DNA of 64,000 nt from Kordiimonas aquimaris (GTDB lineage Bacteria > Pseudomonadota > Alphaproteobacteria > Sphingomonadales > Kordiimonadaceae). The stretch is from the NCBI RefSeq assembly GCF_025574485.1, contig NZ_JAOBPO010000001.1, positions 751,501-815,500 on the forward strand, written 5' to 3'. Positions 51,536 to 61,777 of this stretch are shown piece after piece (position 1 is the first letter of the stretch; the number at the start of each line of letters is the position of its first letter). Position numbers and translations under genes: made by a program. The notes beneath the pieces are model-generated. The model ran no database searches, was not told the origin of the DNA, and saw only the letters and a list, made by a program, of their open reading frames with translations.

Positions 51536-54500
51536 ACCAAGATGTTACGCGTAAACATCTACCCAATGTATACACGATAGGCGCGGGCAATTCGTTTGTG
51601 GACGCGCTGGTCGCAGGTATTGATGAACGTTTTGGCGGTGATCCGCTAGCGTTATCATCAGCTACTGTTTTGTTGCCTAACCGCCGTGCGGTTCGTTCCC
51701 TTAAAGAGGCCTTTCTAAGGTTCCATGATAAAAAACCTATATTATTACCTGTAATACGGGCCATCGGTGATGTTGATGAAGGTGAAATTGCATTTTTGGG
51801 TGCGGGTTTTGGGGTCGATTTTTCTGAAATTGTTCCTGCCATTACGCCGGTGCGGCGACAGGTTCTGCTGACAAAACTGGTTTCTAGCTGGTATGTGCAA
51901 AGGGAAAAAACAGGCACCTCAAGTCAGGCTATTGCACCAGCGCAAGCATGGCGACTGGCGGGTGATTTGGCGCATTTAATAGATCAGGTGGAAACTGAAG
52001 GGTTATCGTTTACCCGCCTCAATGAACTTGCTCCTGATAAGCTTGCTATGCACTGGAACGATACACTTGAGTTTTTGAAAATTGTAACCGAACATTGGCC
52101 GCAAATACTGGCCGAAGAAAAAGTTCAAAACCCGGCGTCTTATCGTAATCAGCTCATTAATCAGGCAACACAGGTCTACGCGAATAAGGGACGATCAGGT
52201 GTCGTTATTGCTGCGGGCTCAACAGGCTCAATTCCTGCAACGGCACATTTGCTGCGTACAATTGCGCGCTTACCAAATGGTCACGTTGTTCTCCCCGGCC
52301 TTGAGACAACAATGTCTGATGAAATTTGGGACATGATCGATGATACCCATCCTCAATCAGGGCTGAAGCGCTTTCTGGATAACATTGGTGCAAGCCGTTA
52401 TGAGGTTGCGCCGTGGCTTGAGGAAGGCACAGCCGAAAAAGATACCCGGATAAATTTACTGGAGCAAAGCTTGTTGCCGGCTGCAGCAACGGCACAGTGG
52501 CAATCATTGGTGGCGACGGATTATTCTGCCGAAGGCGTGCAGTCTCATTTTGATGGTATGTCTGCGATTGTTGCACCGACGCGCCGCGAAGAGGCTGAAG
52601 CAATTGCAGTTCTGATGCGCGAAGCTCTTGAAACACCCGGCAAGACGGCAGCCCTTGTTACCCCAGACCGACAACTTGCGTTATATGTCCGCGCAGCGCT
52701 CAAGCGGTGGGGTGTGGCCATTGACGATTCTGGCGGCGATAAAGCGATCAACAGCCTGCCCGGAAGGTTGTTAACATTGCTTGCTCAGGCAGTAAGTGAA
52801 CATTTTAGCCCCATCGCTCTATTATCCTTGTTGCAGCACCCCTTGGTGTCCTGTGGCCTGCCACGTGAGGCCTTTTTGCCGTTTGTCCGGCGATTGGATG
52901 AGAACCTCTTGCGCGGTGTTCGTCCTGCAAGCGGTCTTGATGGTCTTATCGCGCGTGCCCAAAGCATCAATGCTGATAACACGCAAAAACTATCTAGCGA
53001 AGATCTGAAAACCCTTACACAAATTATTGGTTTATTGCGGCCTCTTGAACGTATCCTTGGAAGCGCTGCGGTCTTACCAGCCGTTTTAGAGCAACATGTG
53101 GCTGTTGCAGAAAAGTTGGCAGCGAGCAGCAACACTTCAGGAGCAGATGTTCTATGGCGAGGCGATGCCGGTGCCGGTCTTGCTGATCAGATAACAAATT
53201 TAATTGAAAATACTGCCGTTTTCGACGGGATTAGCGCATACGGCTATAGCACATTATTTGCCGAATTGATGAATGATATAACTGTTCGGCCATCTTGGAA
53301 CCAGCATCCACGTCTTGCCATTTGGGGCCCGCTTGAAGCCCGCCTTCAACAGGCAGATATCATGGTGTTGGGAGGGTTGAATGAAGGTGTATGGCCTGCT
53401 GAGCCAGACATTGACCCGTGGATGAGCCAATCGATGCGCAGTGAATTTGGCCTGCCGTCATTGGCGCGGCGTATAGGTCAGTCAGCTCACGATTTTATGC
53501 TTGCTGCCAGTGCGCCGCGTGTTTTGTTAACGCGTTCATTGAAGGTGGACGGCACACCGTCAGTACCTAGCCGCTGGTGGTTCCGCCTTGAAGCTTTAGC
53601 GGGTCAGAATGTACCAAGGGCTGATCAGTATTTAGGCTGGGCGGCTCAACTGAGTAAGCCGGATGTGTTTGCTCCTTGTAGCCCACCTGCGCCGAAGCCG
53701 CCGCTCGATGTGCGCCCAACCAAATTGTCCGTAACGCAGGTCCAGGAATGGATGCGGGATCCTTATGCCCTTTATGCCAAGAAAATACTTGGCTTGCGGA
53801 CGATCGACCCCATCGATGACAGACCGAATGCGGCAACAAAAGGCAATCTGCTACATGAGGCGCTGGAGGTTTTTCTTAAGGAAGACGGGCCGTTATACGG
53901 TCCAGATGGCCATAAGCGGTTAATTGAAACAGGGGTGCGTGTATTTGAGCCGGTTCTCAGTCAACCAACGGTGTATGCATTCTGGTGGCCGCGATTTGAG
54001 CGCATAGCCGCATGGTTTGTAAAACATGAAGATGATCGCAGAAGAACGCACCGGATTGTGCTGATTGAAGACTGGGCGGAGCACTCTTTTAATAAGGATG
54101 CTTTGTCATTCACATTGGTTGCAAAGGCGGACCGTATTGATCAGCATCTTGAAACAGAAGCACTCTCGATCATTGATTACAAAACCGGGGGTATTCCAAC
54201 CGCAAAACAGGTTGAGGCCGGTTATGCTCCGCAATTACCGCTTGAAGGGCTGCTCGCACAAAGTGGTGCATTTAATGGACTACCATCAGGGACAGTTAAT
54301 GATCTTAGCTTTTGGAAATTAAGCGGTGGTGACCCCGTTTGCGAAATCAAGCAGCCGATTAAAGATGTCGAGATGTCGATTGCTGACGCCGAAGAAGGGT
54401 TGATGCATCTGGTGCAAGCGTTTGCTGATCAGAATACACCTTATCTTTCCAATCCGCGTCCGAGCATTGCAGGCTACGGTGAATATGATCATTTGGCGCG

Positions 54501-54561
54501 CGTTAAAGAATGGCGCAGCGGTGTTGATCCATTTGCTGACGCTGAGGGGGATGTGCCTTGA
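51532..54561 (+). CDS. addB: AddB, subunit of the AddAB double-strand-break repair helicase-nuclease
   Basis: A 1009-residue AddB of the alphaproteobacterial type: the N-terminal LPNRRAVRSLKEAF region, inactive helicase-like centre, and a C-terminal nuclease domain with SIIDYKTGGIPT and a following Lys. AddAB resects broken ends to allow RecA loading. The GTG start at 51532 overlaps the upstream gene (GTGA), and its end overlaps addA by 4 bp (TTGA), so the subunits are made in coupled fashion. Confidence 0.93.
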   Translation: MNQDVTRKHLPNVYTIGAGNSFVDALVAGIDERFGGDPLALSSATVLLPNRRAVRSLKEAFLRFHDKKPILLPVIRAIGDVDEGEIAFLGAGFGVDFSEIVPAITPVRRQVLLTKLVSSWYVQREKTGTSSQAIAPAQAWRLAGDLAHLIDQVETEGLSFTRLNELAPDKLAMHWNDTLEFLKIVTEHWPQILAEEKVQNPASYRNQLINQATQVYANKGRSGVVIAAGSTGSIPATAHLLRTIARLPNGHVVLPGLETTMSDEIWDMIDDTHPQSGLKRFLDNIGASRYEVAPWLEEGTAEKDTRINLLEQSLLPAAATAQWQSLVATDYSAEGVQSHFDGMSAIVAPTRREEAEAIAVLMREALETPGKTAALVTPDRQLALYVRAALKRWGVAIDDSGGDKAINSLPGRLLTLLAQAVSEHFSPIALLSLLQHPLVSCGLPREAFLPFVRRLDENLLRGVRPASGLDGLIARAQSINADNTQKLSSEDLKTLTQIIGLLRPLERILGSAAVLPAVLEQHVAVAEKLAASSNTSGADVLWRGDAGAGLADQITNLIENTAVFDGISAYGYSTLFAELMNDITVRPSWNQHPRLAIWGPLEARLQQADIMVLGGLNEGVWPAEPDIDPWMSQSMRSEFGLPSLARRIGQSAHDFMLAASAPRVLLTRSLKVDGTPSVPSRWWFRLEALAGQNVPRADQYLGWAAQLSKPDVFAPCSPPAPKPPLDVRPTKLSVTQVQEWMRDPYALYAKKILGLRTIDPIDDRPNAATKGNLLHEALEVFLKEDGPLYGPDGHKRLIETGVRVFEPVLSQPTVYAFWWPRFERIAAWFVKHEDDRRRTHRIVLIEDWAEHSFNKDALSFTLVAKADRIDQHLETEALSIIDYKTGGIPTAKQVEAGYAPQLPLEGLLAQSGAFNGLPSGTVNDLSFWKLSGGDPVCEIKQPIKDVEMSIADAEEGLMHLVQAFADQNTPYLSNPRPSIAGYGEYDHLARVKEWRSGVDPFADAEGDVP

Positions 54562-57500
54562 CCATATCCAAACCAGGCATGACAGCTGATCAGGCACATG
54601 CCACGCTTCCAACATTAACGGCGTGGGTGGGTGCTTCTGCAGGAACGGGCAAGACCCACGTCCTTACTGCACGTGTACTGCGTTTGATGCTCACGGGCAC
54701 TGAGCCCGAAAATATTGTGTGTCTCACTTTTACAAAAGCTGCTGCGGCTGAGATGAAAAACCGTATTTTTGCAGAGTTGGGGCGTTGGACCACTTTGCCT
54801 GATTCTGAGCTTTTGGTGGTTATACGCAATCGCACCGATGAAATCGCTGATGCCGAAATGCTCATTCGTGCACGACAATTGTTTGCGCGTGTACTTGACC
54901 TTTCGGGCGGGCTGCAAATTCAGACGTTCCATAGTTTTTGTCAGGCTTTGCTGGGCCGGTTTCCGCTTGAGGCCAATATGATTCCCGGATTTGAAGGTCT
55001 TGACGAAGCTGAGGCAAGCGAGCTGATGGTGATCGCCCGCGATCAAATGTTGGAGCAAACACGTGATGTCAGCGCTGTTGGTTTGCGCCGTGCGCTTGAT
55101 GTTGTTGCAGGTTTAGCAACAGAGCGAACTTTTGATGAAGTGATCGGGCGTTTGTCTTTTGAGGCGTCGTTGCTTGCACGAGCAAGTCTTGCTTATGGTG
55201 GTATAGAAGGGCTGGTAAAGGCGCTGTATGTACGGCTCGGCGTTATGTTTGGGCAGTCTTCACAGGATGTTATCTCGGATGCCTTAGCAGCTGACAACAT
55301 GGACCGGACCGGACTGACTGTGCTGGCTGGAGAGCTTGCTAAGGGTAGTGTTGGCGATCAGAAGCGAGCCGCCGCAATTGCCCAAGCCCTAGCAAATGAT
55401 AAGCAAGGAATGGCCCATGTCTGGGTTGCTTATCGTTCAGCATTTTTAACACAAAAAAATACGCCGCTTGTGACCGTTGCGACCAAAAAGGTTTTGACAG
55501 CTAATCCACAATTGATTGACATCATTGAAGCTGAGCAAACGCGATTAGCAGCTGTTGCCGATAAGCTGGTGCGCATACAAGCGGCGCATGCAACGGCGGC
55601 ATTGCTAAGGCTGGGTTTAACCCAACTCGGCCTTTACCGACAGATGAAAGCCGAGCGTGGGTATGTGGACTTTGACGACATGATCGAGCGTACCGTTGAT
55701 CTGTTTTCTGTCGCTCAAATTGCACCCTGGATTCTCTATAAACTTGATAATCGCATTGACCATATTCTGGTTGACGAAGCGCAGGATACAAACCGCGAGC
55801 AATGGCGCATTGTCGAGACACTGGCTACTGAGTTTTTTGCCGGAGAAAGCGCACGCGAAGAACCGCGAACAGTCTTTGCTGTTGGTGATGCCAAACAATC
55901 GATCTTTTCGTTTCAGCGAGCAGACCCGAAAGAGTTTATCGCAGCACGCAACCGTATTTTCGAGAAGGCACATAATAGTGCCAGCCATGCAGAAACGGTA
56001 CCTTTGTCATTGTCGTTCAGGTCAAGTGAAGCGGTTCTGTCACTTGTTGATGCAGTTTTTGCTTCGGATAGTCGGGCGGTTGTTGGCCTGTCCGCTGATG
56101 ATGAATTTGTTAAGCATGATTTCTCCCGCAGTGGGCAAGCCGGATTGGTTGAGCTTTGGCCGCTGGAAAGTCCCAAGCCGGTACCGGAAGATGCAAATAC
56201 CGGTTGGCAACCACCGGTAAAGCAAGAAACAGCGGATGATGCTGAGCAACGCGCTGCATGGCGTATTGCGCGCCATATCAAAGCAGCGGTAGGTCAACGG
56301 TTGCTTGAGCCGCGCGCTCGCAAGGTCATGGCTGGCGATATACTTGTGCTTGTACGTCGTCGTACTGCGTTTGTTGATCATTTGGTGCGCGCACTGAAGA
56401 TTATGGATGTTCCTGTTGCTGGCCGCGACCGTATGACGCTTCTTGATGAGTTGCCAGTTATGGATTTGCTGGCGGTACTAAGATTTGTGCTGCTGCCGAC
56501 AGATGACCTGACTTTGGCAACTGTATTGAAATCGCCCATTATCGGTTGTGATGAAGACACACTTTTTGAACTTGCGCACAAGCGTAGAGGATCGCTGTGG
56601 GACGCACTATATAGTCAGCGACGAGATATACGTTTTGCACACCTATATACGGTGTTGATTGATATTTTGAATCGTGCTGATCTCGATGGTCCATTTGCAT
56701 TCCTGAACTATCTACTTATTGATCTGGATGGCAGGAAGAAGCTGGCTAGCCGTATGGGCGCCGAGATACATGACCCTGTTGACGAATTGCTGGAGGAAGC
56801 ATTGCGGTTTGAGCTTACCCGCCCGGCTTCCTTACTTGGTTTTGTTGAGCATGTAACCCGCAACAACACACAGATAAAACGGGATATGGAAGAAGCGGGT
56901 GACAAAGTGCGTATCATGACCGCACATAGTGCTAAAGGCCTGCAAGCTCCGATCGTTTATGTTTCCGATGTTGTTAGCACTCCTGACTTAACTAAAGACG
57001 CCCGATTATTGCCTCTGAAAAGTGATGAGCCAGGTCAGCCAGCTATCCCATTATGGGCAAGTAAAGCAAAAGGTTTGACAGAAGTTGACGCGGCAAGAGA
57101 AGAGATTAAAGCCAAACAACTGGCAGAATATCGTCGATTACTCTATGTGGCATTAACCCGTGCCGAAGATGAACTGTATGTTGCTGGCTGGCGTGGTCCA
57201 CGTGATCTGGATATGGACTGCTGGTACAATCTGATTGACGAAGGGTTTGAACGTCTTGGCGCAAAAACCAATGTCTTGTCAGATGGTCTTGAAGTAAAGC
57301 GCTATGAAATTAGCCAGATTGCTGCTCCTGAAGTAGATGACAGGAAAACGGCACATACAGCAGAAATGCAGCAGGTGCCGAGTTGGTTGTTTGCTCCTAT
57401 GCCAGAGGAACCGACACCTACGCGACCACTTGCTCCGTCTAAGCCAGACGAGGAGCCCGCTGTTACAGGACCATTAAGTCGCGGCGACACGGGCCATGAT

Positions 57501-58019
57501 AAATATATGCGCGGAAACCTTTTGCATGCATTGTTGCAATGGTTGCCAGACATGCCTGTGGATACCCGAAAGGCTGCGGCATTGCGCTATCTAGGGCATA
57601 ATGGACGACTTGATGTTCAACAACAGGAAGCTTTCTGGCAAGAAGTGCAATTTGTTCTTGAGCACGATGAATTTGGTGACATATTTGGCCCAGCCAGCCG
57701 TGCTGAAGTGCCTATAGCCGGGCTTGTTATCACACCAATGCAGCCAAAAGGCAGACCTGTATCCGGCCAAGTAGATAGGCTGGTCGTAACGGATAATTCG
57801 GTATTGATTGTTGATTATAAAACTAACAGGCCGCCCCCTGATAATGCTGATGCTGTACCATCTGTTTATTTGAAACAAATGGCATTGTACCGGCGCGCTT
57901 TGATGGATATCTATACTGACAAGCAAGTAAAAGCAGCGCTTTTATGGACATATGGTGCACGGTTGATGCCCTTGTCTGATCAACAGTTGGAGCATGCCTT
58001 GCTGCAGTCGAAGTTATAG
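54558..58019 (+). CDS. addA: AddA, helicase-nuclease subunit
   Basis: A 1153-residue UvrD/RecB-type helicase with a nuclease domain. Walker A is GASAGTGKTHVLTARV, motif II LVDEAQDTNREQW, motif III AVGDAKQSIFSFQRADP, motif VI LYVALTRAEDELY, and the C-terminal nuclease has LIVDYKTNRPPP. It unwinds and degrades both strands from a break, together with AddB. The TTG start overlaps addB; no terminator follows before trxA, which has its own leader of 135 bp. Confidence 0.96.
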   Translation: MTISKPGMTADQAHATLPTLTAWVGASAGTGKTHVLTARVLRLMLTGTEPENIVCLTFTKAAAAEMKNRIFAELGRWTTLPDSELLVVIRNRTDEIADAEMLIRARQLFARVLDLSGGLQIQTFHSFCQALLGRFPLEANMIPGFEGLDEAEASELMVIARDQMLEQTRDVSAVGLRRALDVVAGLATERTFDEVIGRLSFEASLLARASLAYGGIEGLVKALYVRLGVMFGQSSQDVISDALAADNMDRTGLTVLAGELAKGSVGDQKRAAAIAQALANDKQGMAHVWVAYRSAFLTQKNTPLVTVATKKVLTANPQLIDIIEAEQTRLAAVADKLVRIQAAHATAALLRLGLTQLGLYRQMKAERGYVDFDDMIERTVDLFSVAQIAPWILYKLDNRIDHILVDEAQDTNREQWRIVETLATEFFAGESAREEPRTVFAVGDAKQSIFSFQRADPKEFIAARNRIFEKAHNSASHAETVPLSLSFRSSEAVLSLVDAVFASDSRAVVGLSADDEFVKHDFSRSGQAGLVELWPLESPKPVPEDANTGWQPPVKQETADDAEQRAAWRIARHIKAAVGQRLLEPRARKVMAGDILVLVRRRTAFVDHLVRALKIMDVPVAGRDRMTLLDELPVMDLLAVLRFVLLPTDDLTLATVLKSPIIGCDEDTLFELAHKRRGSLWDALYSQRRDIRFAHLYTVLIDILNRADLDGPFAFLNYLLIDLDGRKKLASRMGAEIHDPVDELLEEALRFELTRPASLLGFVEHVTRNNTQIKRDMEEAGDKVRIMTAHSAKGLQAPIVYVSDVVSTPDLTKDARLLPLKSDEPGQPAIPLWASKAKGLTEVDAAREEIKAKQLAEYRRLLYVALTRAEDELYVAGWRGPRDLDMDCWYNLIDEGFERLGAKTNVLSDGLEVKRYEISQIAAPEVDDRKTAHTAEMQQVPSWLFAPMPEEPTPTRPLAPSKPDEEPAVTGPLSRGDTGHDKYMRGNLLHALLQWLPDMPVDTRKAAALRYLGHNGRLDVQQQEAFWQEVQFVLEHDEFGDIFGPASRAEVPIAGLVITPMQPKGRPVSGQVDRLVVTDNSVLIVDYKTNRPPPDNADAVPSVYLKQMALYRRALMDIYTDKQVKAALLWTYGARLMPLSDQQLEHALLQSKL

Positions 58020-58154
58020 TTCTCAAAATAATTCTATCACGCGTGCGTTACTAAACCTTGACCCCAGCGAGGGGCGTTCCTACTTTATGCTTTGATTATT
58101 AAAACCAACGCCGCAGTGCGCGGGCATGATGCCTGAAAAAAGAAAGAAAGTGCC

Positions 58155-58487
58155 ATGGCTACAATTGCTGTAACGGATGCAACCTTTGAACAAGATGTTT
58201 TAAATGCGGGAAAACCTGTTTTACTCGATTTTTGGGCACAATGGTGTGGCCCGTGTAAGATGATTGGCCCTGTTCTTGAAGAGATTTCAGGTGAACGTGA
58301 TGATATTATCATCGCGAAGATGGATATTGATGAAAACCCTGAAACACCAATGAAGTTTGGTGTGCGTTCTATTCCAACTATCCTGATCTTCAAAGACGGC
58401 GAAGCTGTTGCAACCACTATGGGTGCAAAACCTAAAGCACAGCTTTCTTCATGGATTGATGAAGCAGTTGGTGCAGCCGCTGCTTAA
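58155..58487 (+). CDS. trxA: Thioredoxin
   Basis: A 110-residue thioredoxin with the redox pair Cys31 and Cys34 in FWAQWCGPCKMIGPVL, the cis-Pro in RSIPTILIF and the normal length. It reduces cytoplasmic disulfides. It lies after addA, the common alphaproteobacterial order, and is followed by a strong terminator. Confidence 0.97.
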   Translation: MATIAVTDATFEQDVLNAGKPVLLDFWAQWCGPCKMIGPVLEEISGERDDIIIAKMDIDENPETPMKFGVRSIPTILIFKDGEAVATTMGAKPKAQLSSWIDEAVGAAAA

Positions 58488-58510
58488 CGTCCTGCACATA
58501 GTTTGATTAA

Positions 58511-58538
58511 AAAGGCGCCTTATCTGGCGCCTTTTTTT
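58511..58538 (+). terminator. Intrinsic terminator of trxA
   Basis: AAAGGCGCC (58511-58519) and GGCGCCTTT (58526-58534) pair perfectly over a 6-nt loop, with T residues to 58538. Confidence 0.92.
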
Positions 58539-58600
58539 ATGACAGGATATGTTACTTTTTATCAATCTGTTGATCTAACAGTTTAATCGGGAATAACGAT

Positions 58601-59011
58601 ATGTCTGGTTCTAAAAACCTATCTCACCTTCTTGGCTCTATGCAGCCTGAATTACATGACGAAGTTTTCGTATTTGCAACAATGTCAGAGAGAAATATAC
58701 CGGATTCAGTGACTCCGATTATGCAATTCAGTGAAGCAGAAGGCACAACAATAATAGCGCCGCTAAGACAGCTAGAGGAAGCCGGGCTTGACTATGAGTT
58801 TCCTTGCCGGATGGTTACGTTAAATATCCATTCCGCGCTTGATGCGGTTGGCTTTCTTGCGCTTGTTTCCACACGGCTGGCGACACTTAACATAGGTGTT
58901 AACCCTGTTTCCGGGTTTTACCATGATCACCTTTTTATACCTGCAGATGCTGCGGAAGATGTTTTGGCTGAATTGGTTGCACTTTCGGCGGAACATCGCA
59001 GTATGATATAA
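58601..59011 (+). CDS. ACT-domain protein (DUF2241-like)
   Basis: A 136-residue protein made up of two ACT-like halves: VFVFATMSERNIPDSVTPIM and the C-terminal AVGFLALVSTRLATLNIGVN with FYHDHLFIPAD. This matches the COG3602 / DUF2241 group, which may bind amino acids as regulators of metabolism. The function is unassigned. The next plus-strand gene starts 31 bp later. Confidence 0.83.
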   Translation: MSGSKNLSHLLGSMQPELHDEVFVFATMSERNIPDSVTPIMQFSEAEGTTIIAPLRQLEEAGLDYEFPCRMVTLNIHSALDAVGFLALVSTRLATLNIGVNPVSGFYHDHLFIPADAAEDVLAELVALSAEHRSMI

Positions 59012-59042
59012 GACTGGGTACGCTCGCAAATAGGGGAATATG

Positions 59043-59456
59043 ATGGCGACTTTTAAAACGCAGCAAAACGATGCCGAAATATCTGATTTTTTGGCGAGCG
59101 TTGAAAATGTAAAACGCCGTGAAGATGCGATAGTCGTATGTGAAATGATAGAAGAAATGACCGGTTGGAAACCAATGATGTGGGGTCCAAGTATCATTGG
59201 GTTTGGTGCATACGAAGGTAAAACAGGGCGATGGATGATTACAGGTTTATCGCCGCGCAAAGCATCTCTATCAGTATATATAATGCCAGGGTTCTCGATG
59301 TATGAGGAGCAGTTGCAAAGGCTCGGAAAGCACAAAACCGGTAAATGCTGTCTATATATTAATAAGCTTGAAGATATAGATATCGGCGTACTTAAAGAAC
59401 TAATTCAGTTATCTATTGAGGAAATGCAGCGTCGCTATACATGGGCACCTGAATAA
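59043..59456 (+). CDS. DUF1801-family protein
   Basis: A 137-residue protein of the DUF1801 family (YdhG-like): N-terminal ISDFLASVENVKRREDAIVV, MWGPSIIGFGAYE, and LSVYIMPGFS. The role is unknown; the fold may bind a small ligand. ATG 59043 is preferred because GGGG at 59033-59036 is then 6 bases upstream; ATG 59040 is the alternative. Confidence 0.86.
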   Translation: MATFKTQQNDAEISDFLASVENVKRREDAIVVCEMIEEMTGWKPMMWGPSIIGFGAYEGKTGRWMITGLSPRKASLSVYIMPGFSMYEEQLQRLGKHKTGKCCLYINKLEDIDIGVLKELIQLSIEEMQRRYTWAPE

Positions 59457-59485
59457 CTGGTTGTTAGCATGTTGGTAGTGATCTG

Positions 59486-60805
59486 CTAAACGGGAAACAA
59501 CTCCAATTCGCGCAGTACCGATCCCGCAAGATAAAGGGATCCGGCTATCAGCACAAAGGGGGGTCTGCTCTTATCAGCTGAAGTTGAGATTGTCTTAATC
59601 GCACTTTCTACGTCTTTTGCAATAATGCCGTTGATGCCGAGGTCCGTAGCTGCTGCGGCAAGCGTTGCCGCTGGTGCGCCGCCGTCTTCACCAGGAATGG
59701 GCACTGCAATAACTTGGTTTGCCAGGCCTACAAGTGGTGCCAGAAAGCCTGCTGCATCCTTTGGGCCCATCATGCCAAGCACGATGGTGACTGACCGCTC
59801 TACGGGATCAACATGCTGTAAAAAAGTCCGGATAGTTTCAGCTGCAGCAGGATTGTGGCCGCCATCAAGCCATAAATCTGAACCATCGGGCAGTATTTTG
59901 TTGAAGCGAGTAGAAGTGACTTCCTGAAGGCGCGCAGGCCAGCGCACCCAACCAAGGCCGGCTTTGATTGCTGCGTCAGGAATAGAAACAGCCTTCTGAG
60001 CACGGGCAATTGCAACGGCCATTGCCGCATTTCCGGTTTGATGAACGCCTGCCAAAGGCGGCGTAGGCAAGTTTAGGGTGCCGTGCCAGTCTTCATAAAG
60101 AATGCCTGTGCCATTCTTCATTGTTTCATAGTGCCACGCGTCGTTGGCAAGCAACGGCGTAACACCGTTCAGGCTTGCAATGTCTTTTATAACGTCCAGG
60201 CCTACTTTCTTTTGTTGCCCAACAACAAGCGGCGCGCCTTTTTTAATGATACCGGCTTTTTCTGCAGCAATTTCAGGTAAGGTTTCACCTAAAAACTGCT
60301 GATGGTCCAGACTGACAGGCGTGATGCCAACGGCAGCAGGTGCTTCAATAACATTTGTTGCGTCAAGACGCCCTCCCAAGCCTACTTCCAGCAAACATAA
60401 ATCTGCAGGGGTTTCTGCAAAAGCAAGCAGTGCCGCAGCGGTTGTAACCTCGAAAAACGTTATGGGGTCATCGCCTGCCGCTTGTTCAATACGTTCAAGC
60501 AAGCTGGTAAGCTCTTCTTCGCCGATCAGTTGGTTTGCAACCCGAATACGCTCGTGAAAACGCACAAGATGCGGCGATGTATATACATGAACACGGTGTC
60601 CAGCTGCTTCTGCAATAGCACGCAAGTTAGCAATGGTTGAGCCTTTGCCATTCGTTCCTGCGATATGGATAACGGGGGGTAGTTTTTTCTCCGGGTTGCC
60701 AAGCTTTGCCAGAATGCGGTGCATGCGACCGAGAGAAAGGTCAATCTTTTTAGGGTGCAAGGCGCTCAAGCGAGCTAGCACGCGGTCGCTTGCTTTTGTA
60801 TCCAT
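59486..60805 (-). CDS. folC: Bifunctional folylpolyglutamate / dihydrofolate synthase
   Basis: A 439-residue FolC: ATP-binding IAGTNGKGSTIANL, the YTSPHLVRFHERI stretch, and LLEVGLGGRLDATN, all Mur-ligase-like signatures, with the C-terminal domain marked by DGGHNPAA. It adds L-glutamate to dihydropteroate and to folates. It is the last gene of the trpF-trpB-trpA-accD-folC run; it starts 40 bp after accD. Confidence 0.95.
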   Translation of the reverse strand: MDTKASDRVLARLSALHPKKIDLSLGRMHRILAKLGNPEKKLPPVIHIAGTNGKGSTIANLRAIAEAAGHRVHVYTSPHLVRFHERIRVANQLIGEEELTSLLERIEQAAGDDPITFFEVTTAAALLAFAETPADLCLLEVGLGGRLDATNVIEAPAAVGITPVSLDHQQFLGETLPEIAAEKAGIIKKGAPLVVGQQKKVGLDVIKDIASLNGVTPLLANDAWHYETMKNGTGILYEDWHGTLNLPTPPLAGVHQTGNAAMAVAIARAQKAVSIPDAAIKAGLGWVRWPARLQEVTSTRFNKILPDGSDLWLDGGHNPAAAETIRTFLQHVDPVERSVTIVLGMMGPKDAAGFLAPLVGLANQVIAVPIPGEDGGAPAATLAAAATDLGINGIIAKDVESAIKTISTSADKSRPPFVLIAGSLYLAGSVLRELELFPV

Positions 60806-60844
60806 GAACGCCTCGTATTTGAGAATAGCAGTGTGTGACAGGCC

Positions 60845-61717
60845 TTATTCGGCAGCGCGCTTACGGTTGCGCCCGCCCATCAGCAGAGCCAGTGTTGTAC
60901 CCAGTTTTTCTCTTAGTTCGTGTCTGTGAACAACCATATCCACCATGCCATGCTCCAGCAGATATTCAGAGCGCTGGAACCCTTCAGGTAATTTTTCCCT
61001 GATGGTTTGTTCAATCACACGCGGTCCTGAAAAGGCAATCATTGCACCGGGTTCAGCGATTTGTACATCACCAAGCATTGCATAAGATGCCGATACGCCG
61101 CCTGAGGTTGGGTCTGTTAAAACAACCAGATAAGGTATACCTGCATCTCTGAGCATTTGAACCGCAACTGTTGTGCGCGGCATTTGCATGAGTGACAAAA
61201 TACCTTCTTGCATGCGGGCACCGCCAGAGGCCGTGAACATAACAAACGGAGCGCCAATATTAAGTGCTTCACGCGCGCCAGTGATGATACCTTCACCGAC
61301 GGCCATGCCCATAGAGCCTCCCATGAAGAAGAAGTTCTGAATAGCAATAACAGTTTGCTGGCCGTTAATCTTGCCTACAGCTACCTTGATGGCGTCTGTG
61401 TCGCCGGTTGCTGCGCGTGCAATTTTCAGGCGTTCAGTATATTTTTTGGTGTCTTTGAACTTCAAAGGGTCTTGCTTTACTTCAGGTAAAGCGATCAATT
61501 CGAACTTTCCGTTATCGAACAGTTTATTGAACCGGTCGAGTGGTGGCACGCGGTCATGATGATCACAGTGAGCACATACCCGCTGGTTTGCCTCAAACTC
61601 TTTCTGGAAGATCATCTGTCCGCAGCTTTTGCATTTGTGCCAAAGATTGTCGGGGGTGTCCCGGGCATTCAATACTTTTTGCAGCTTTGGTTTGACATAA
61701 TTTGTAAGCCAACTCAT
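60845..61717 (-). CDS. accD: Acetyl-CoA carboxylase carboxyltransferase subunit beta
   Basis: A 290-residue AccD with the N-terminal zinc ribbon (C29, C32, C48, C51 in [12 protein letters not shown] and [11 protein letters not shown]) and the crotonase-like core with [12 protein letters not shown] and [18 protein letters not shown]. With AccA it transfers CO2 from biotin to acetyl-CoA, starting fatty-acid synthesis. It follows trpA by about 60 bp, the usual order in alphaproteobacteria. Confidence 0.96.
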   Translation of the reverse strand: MSWLTNYVKPKLQKVLNARDTPDNLWHKCKSCGQMIFQKEFEANQRVCAHCDHHDRVPPLDRFNKLFDNGKFELIALPEVKQDPLKFKDTKKYTERLKIARAATGDTDAIKVAVGKINGQQTVIAIQNFFFMGGSMGMAVGEGIITGAREALNIGAPFVMFTASGGARMQEGILSLMQMPRTTVAVQMLRDAGIPYLVVLTDPTSGGVSASYAMLGDVQIAEPGAMIAFSGPRVIEQTIREKLPEGFQRSEYLLEHGMVDMVVHRHELREKLGTTLALLMGGRNRKRAAE

Positions 61718-61777
61718 GTCACGTACCCCCTTTTGTTTAGTATATTTGATCTACCAATAATGTGGCAAACCTACATT